5,245 nucleotides of DNA from DATKSS01 sp035468355 (GTDB lineage: Bacteria > Chloroflexota > Dormibacteria > Dormibacterales > Dormibacteraceae): assembly GCA_035468355.1 (NCBI GenBank), contig DATITA010000170.1, positions 1 through 5,245 of the forward strand, in the 5' to 3' direction. Each line of letters starts with the position of its first letter. Positions within the stretch are counted from its first letter, which is position 1. The notes beneath the pieces were generated by a model. That model was not told where the DNA came from, did not search any database, and worked only from the letters and a program-made list of their open reading frames with translations. Below, in pieces: positions 5,168-5,245 of the stretch. Both the position numbers and the translations under genes were made by a program.

Positions 5168-5245
5168 CGGGGAGAGAGGCTTCACCACCGTCTTATTGGC
5201 TGATCCCGAGTCAGTTAATCGGGGGTTCGAATCCTCTCTCCCCAG
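5168..5245 (+). pseudogene. Degenerate tRNA-like element related to tRNA-Gln (reaches window end)
   Basis: From 5199 to the window end this matches tRNA-Gln 4967-5013. It has an anticodon-like stem GCTGA/TCAGT, variable TAATC, T arm GGGGG-TTCGAAT-CCTCT and acceptor strand CTCCCCA plus G73. The last 22 bases (5224-5245) are identical to 4992-5013. A 5' acceptor partner exists, GGGGAG at 5169-5174, with a C-A mismatch at the first pair. The 5' half fails as a tRNA: no D-arm consensus, and a 5' segment about 6 nt too long. The loop TCCCGAG lacks U33, its anticodon would read CCG, and the stem can extend to 9 bp (5195-5203 with 5211-5219), absorbing the variable loop. A pseudo-tRNA, a displaced tRNA 3' end from integration, or a tRNA-like domain of a larger RNA are all possible. 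A functional tRNA is unlikely. Confidence 0.5.
5224..5245 (+). repeat. 22-nt exact direct repeat of the tRNA-Gln 3' end
   Basis: These bases equal 4992-5013, covering the end of the T stem, the T loop and the 3' acceptor strand of tRNA-Gln. The copies are 232 nt apart in direct orientation. tRNA 3' ends are the usual attachment sites of tyrosine-recombinase elements, and such integration leaves exactly this kind of repeat. No integrase lies between them. Confidence 0.7.

Noticed and set aside
5017..5245. tmRNA, RNase P RNA or a group I intron in a split tRNA
   Set aside because: None of the conserved cores of these RNAs could be found, and the interval is too short for a group I intron.
1..5245. 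CRISPR array
   Set aside because: No regularly spaced direct repeats with spacers occur anywhere in the window.

Overview
The window is a GC-rich bacterial chromosome segment with tightly packed genes, GTG starts, little use of strong Shine-Dalgarno sites, and a CCA-encoding tRNA. HspR-type MerR regulators, an actinobacterial-type holin-superfamily protein, a DUF3618-like protein and a class A PBP with a Pro/Ser/Thr tail point to a high-GC Terrabacteria lineage (Actinomycetota, Chloroflexota or Dormibacterota-like). This placement is inference; the sequence alone does not settle the phylum.

Left part (1-1402): the N-terminus of a probable membrane protein runs off the left edge on the minus strand. 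Divergent from it are two closely related small MerR/HspR-like regulators (67 of 99 aligned residues identical, no gaps) that flank a stand-alone receiver-domain response regulator. The paralogues lie exactly 843 nt apart, a multiple of three.

Middle (1405-4473): the second MerR gene runs, almost without a gap, into an envelope gene set. This comprises a two-helix holin-superfamily membrane protein, a DUF3618-like membrane protein that starts inside it from an excellent RBS, and a large bifunctional class A penicillin-binding protein with intact glycosyltransferase and transpeptidase motifs. Spacings of 2 nt, -43 nt and 7 nt suggest one operon from the response regulator to the PBP, so regulation and cell-wall synthesis may be co-expressed.

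Right part (4486-5245): a convergent small zinc-ribbon protein has a -10 box placed so that its mRNA should be leaderless. After it comes a well-formed tRNA-Gln(CTG) with encoded CCA. Downstream lies a run of strong short hairpins with no coding potential, and then a second, degenerate tRNA-like element. Its last 22 bases repeat the 3' end of the tRNA-Gln exactly, and it ends at the last base of the window. This non-coding tail is the least explained part of the window. It could be a tRNA-derived attachment-site duplication, a tRNA pseudogene, or an undescribed structured RNA.
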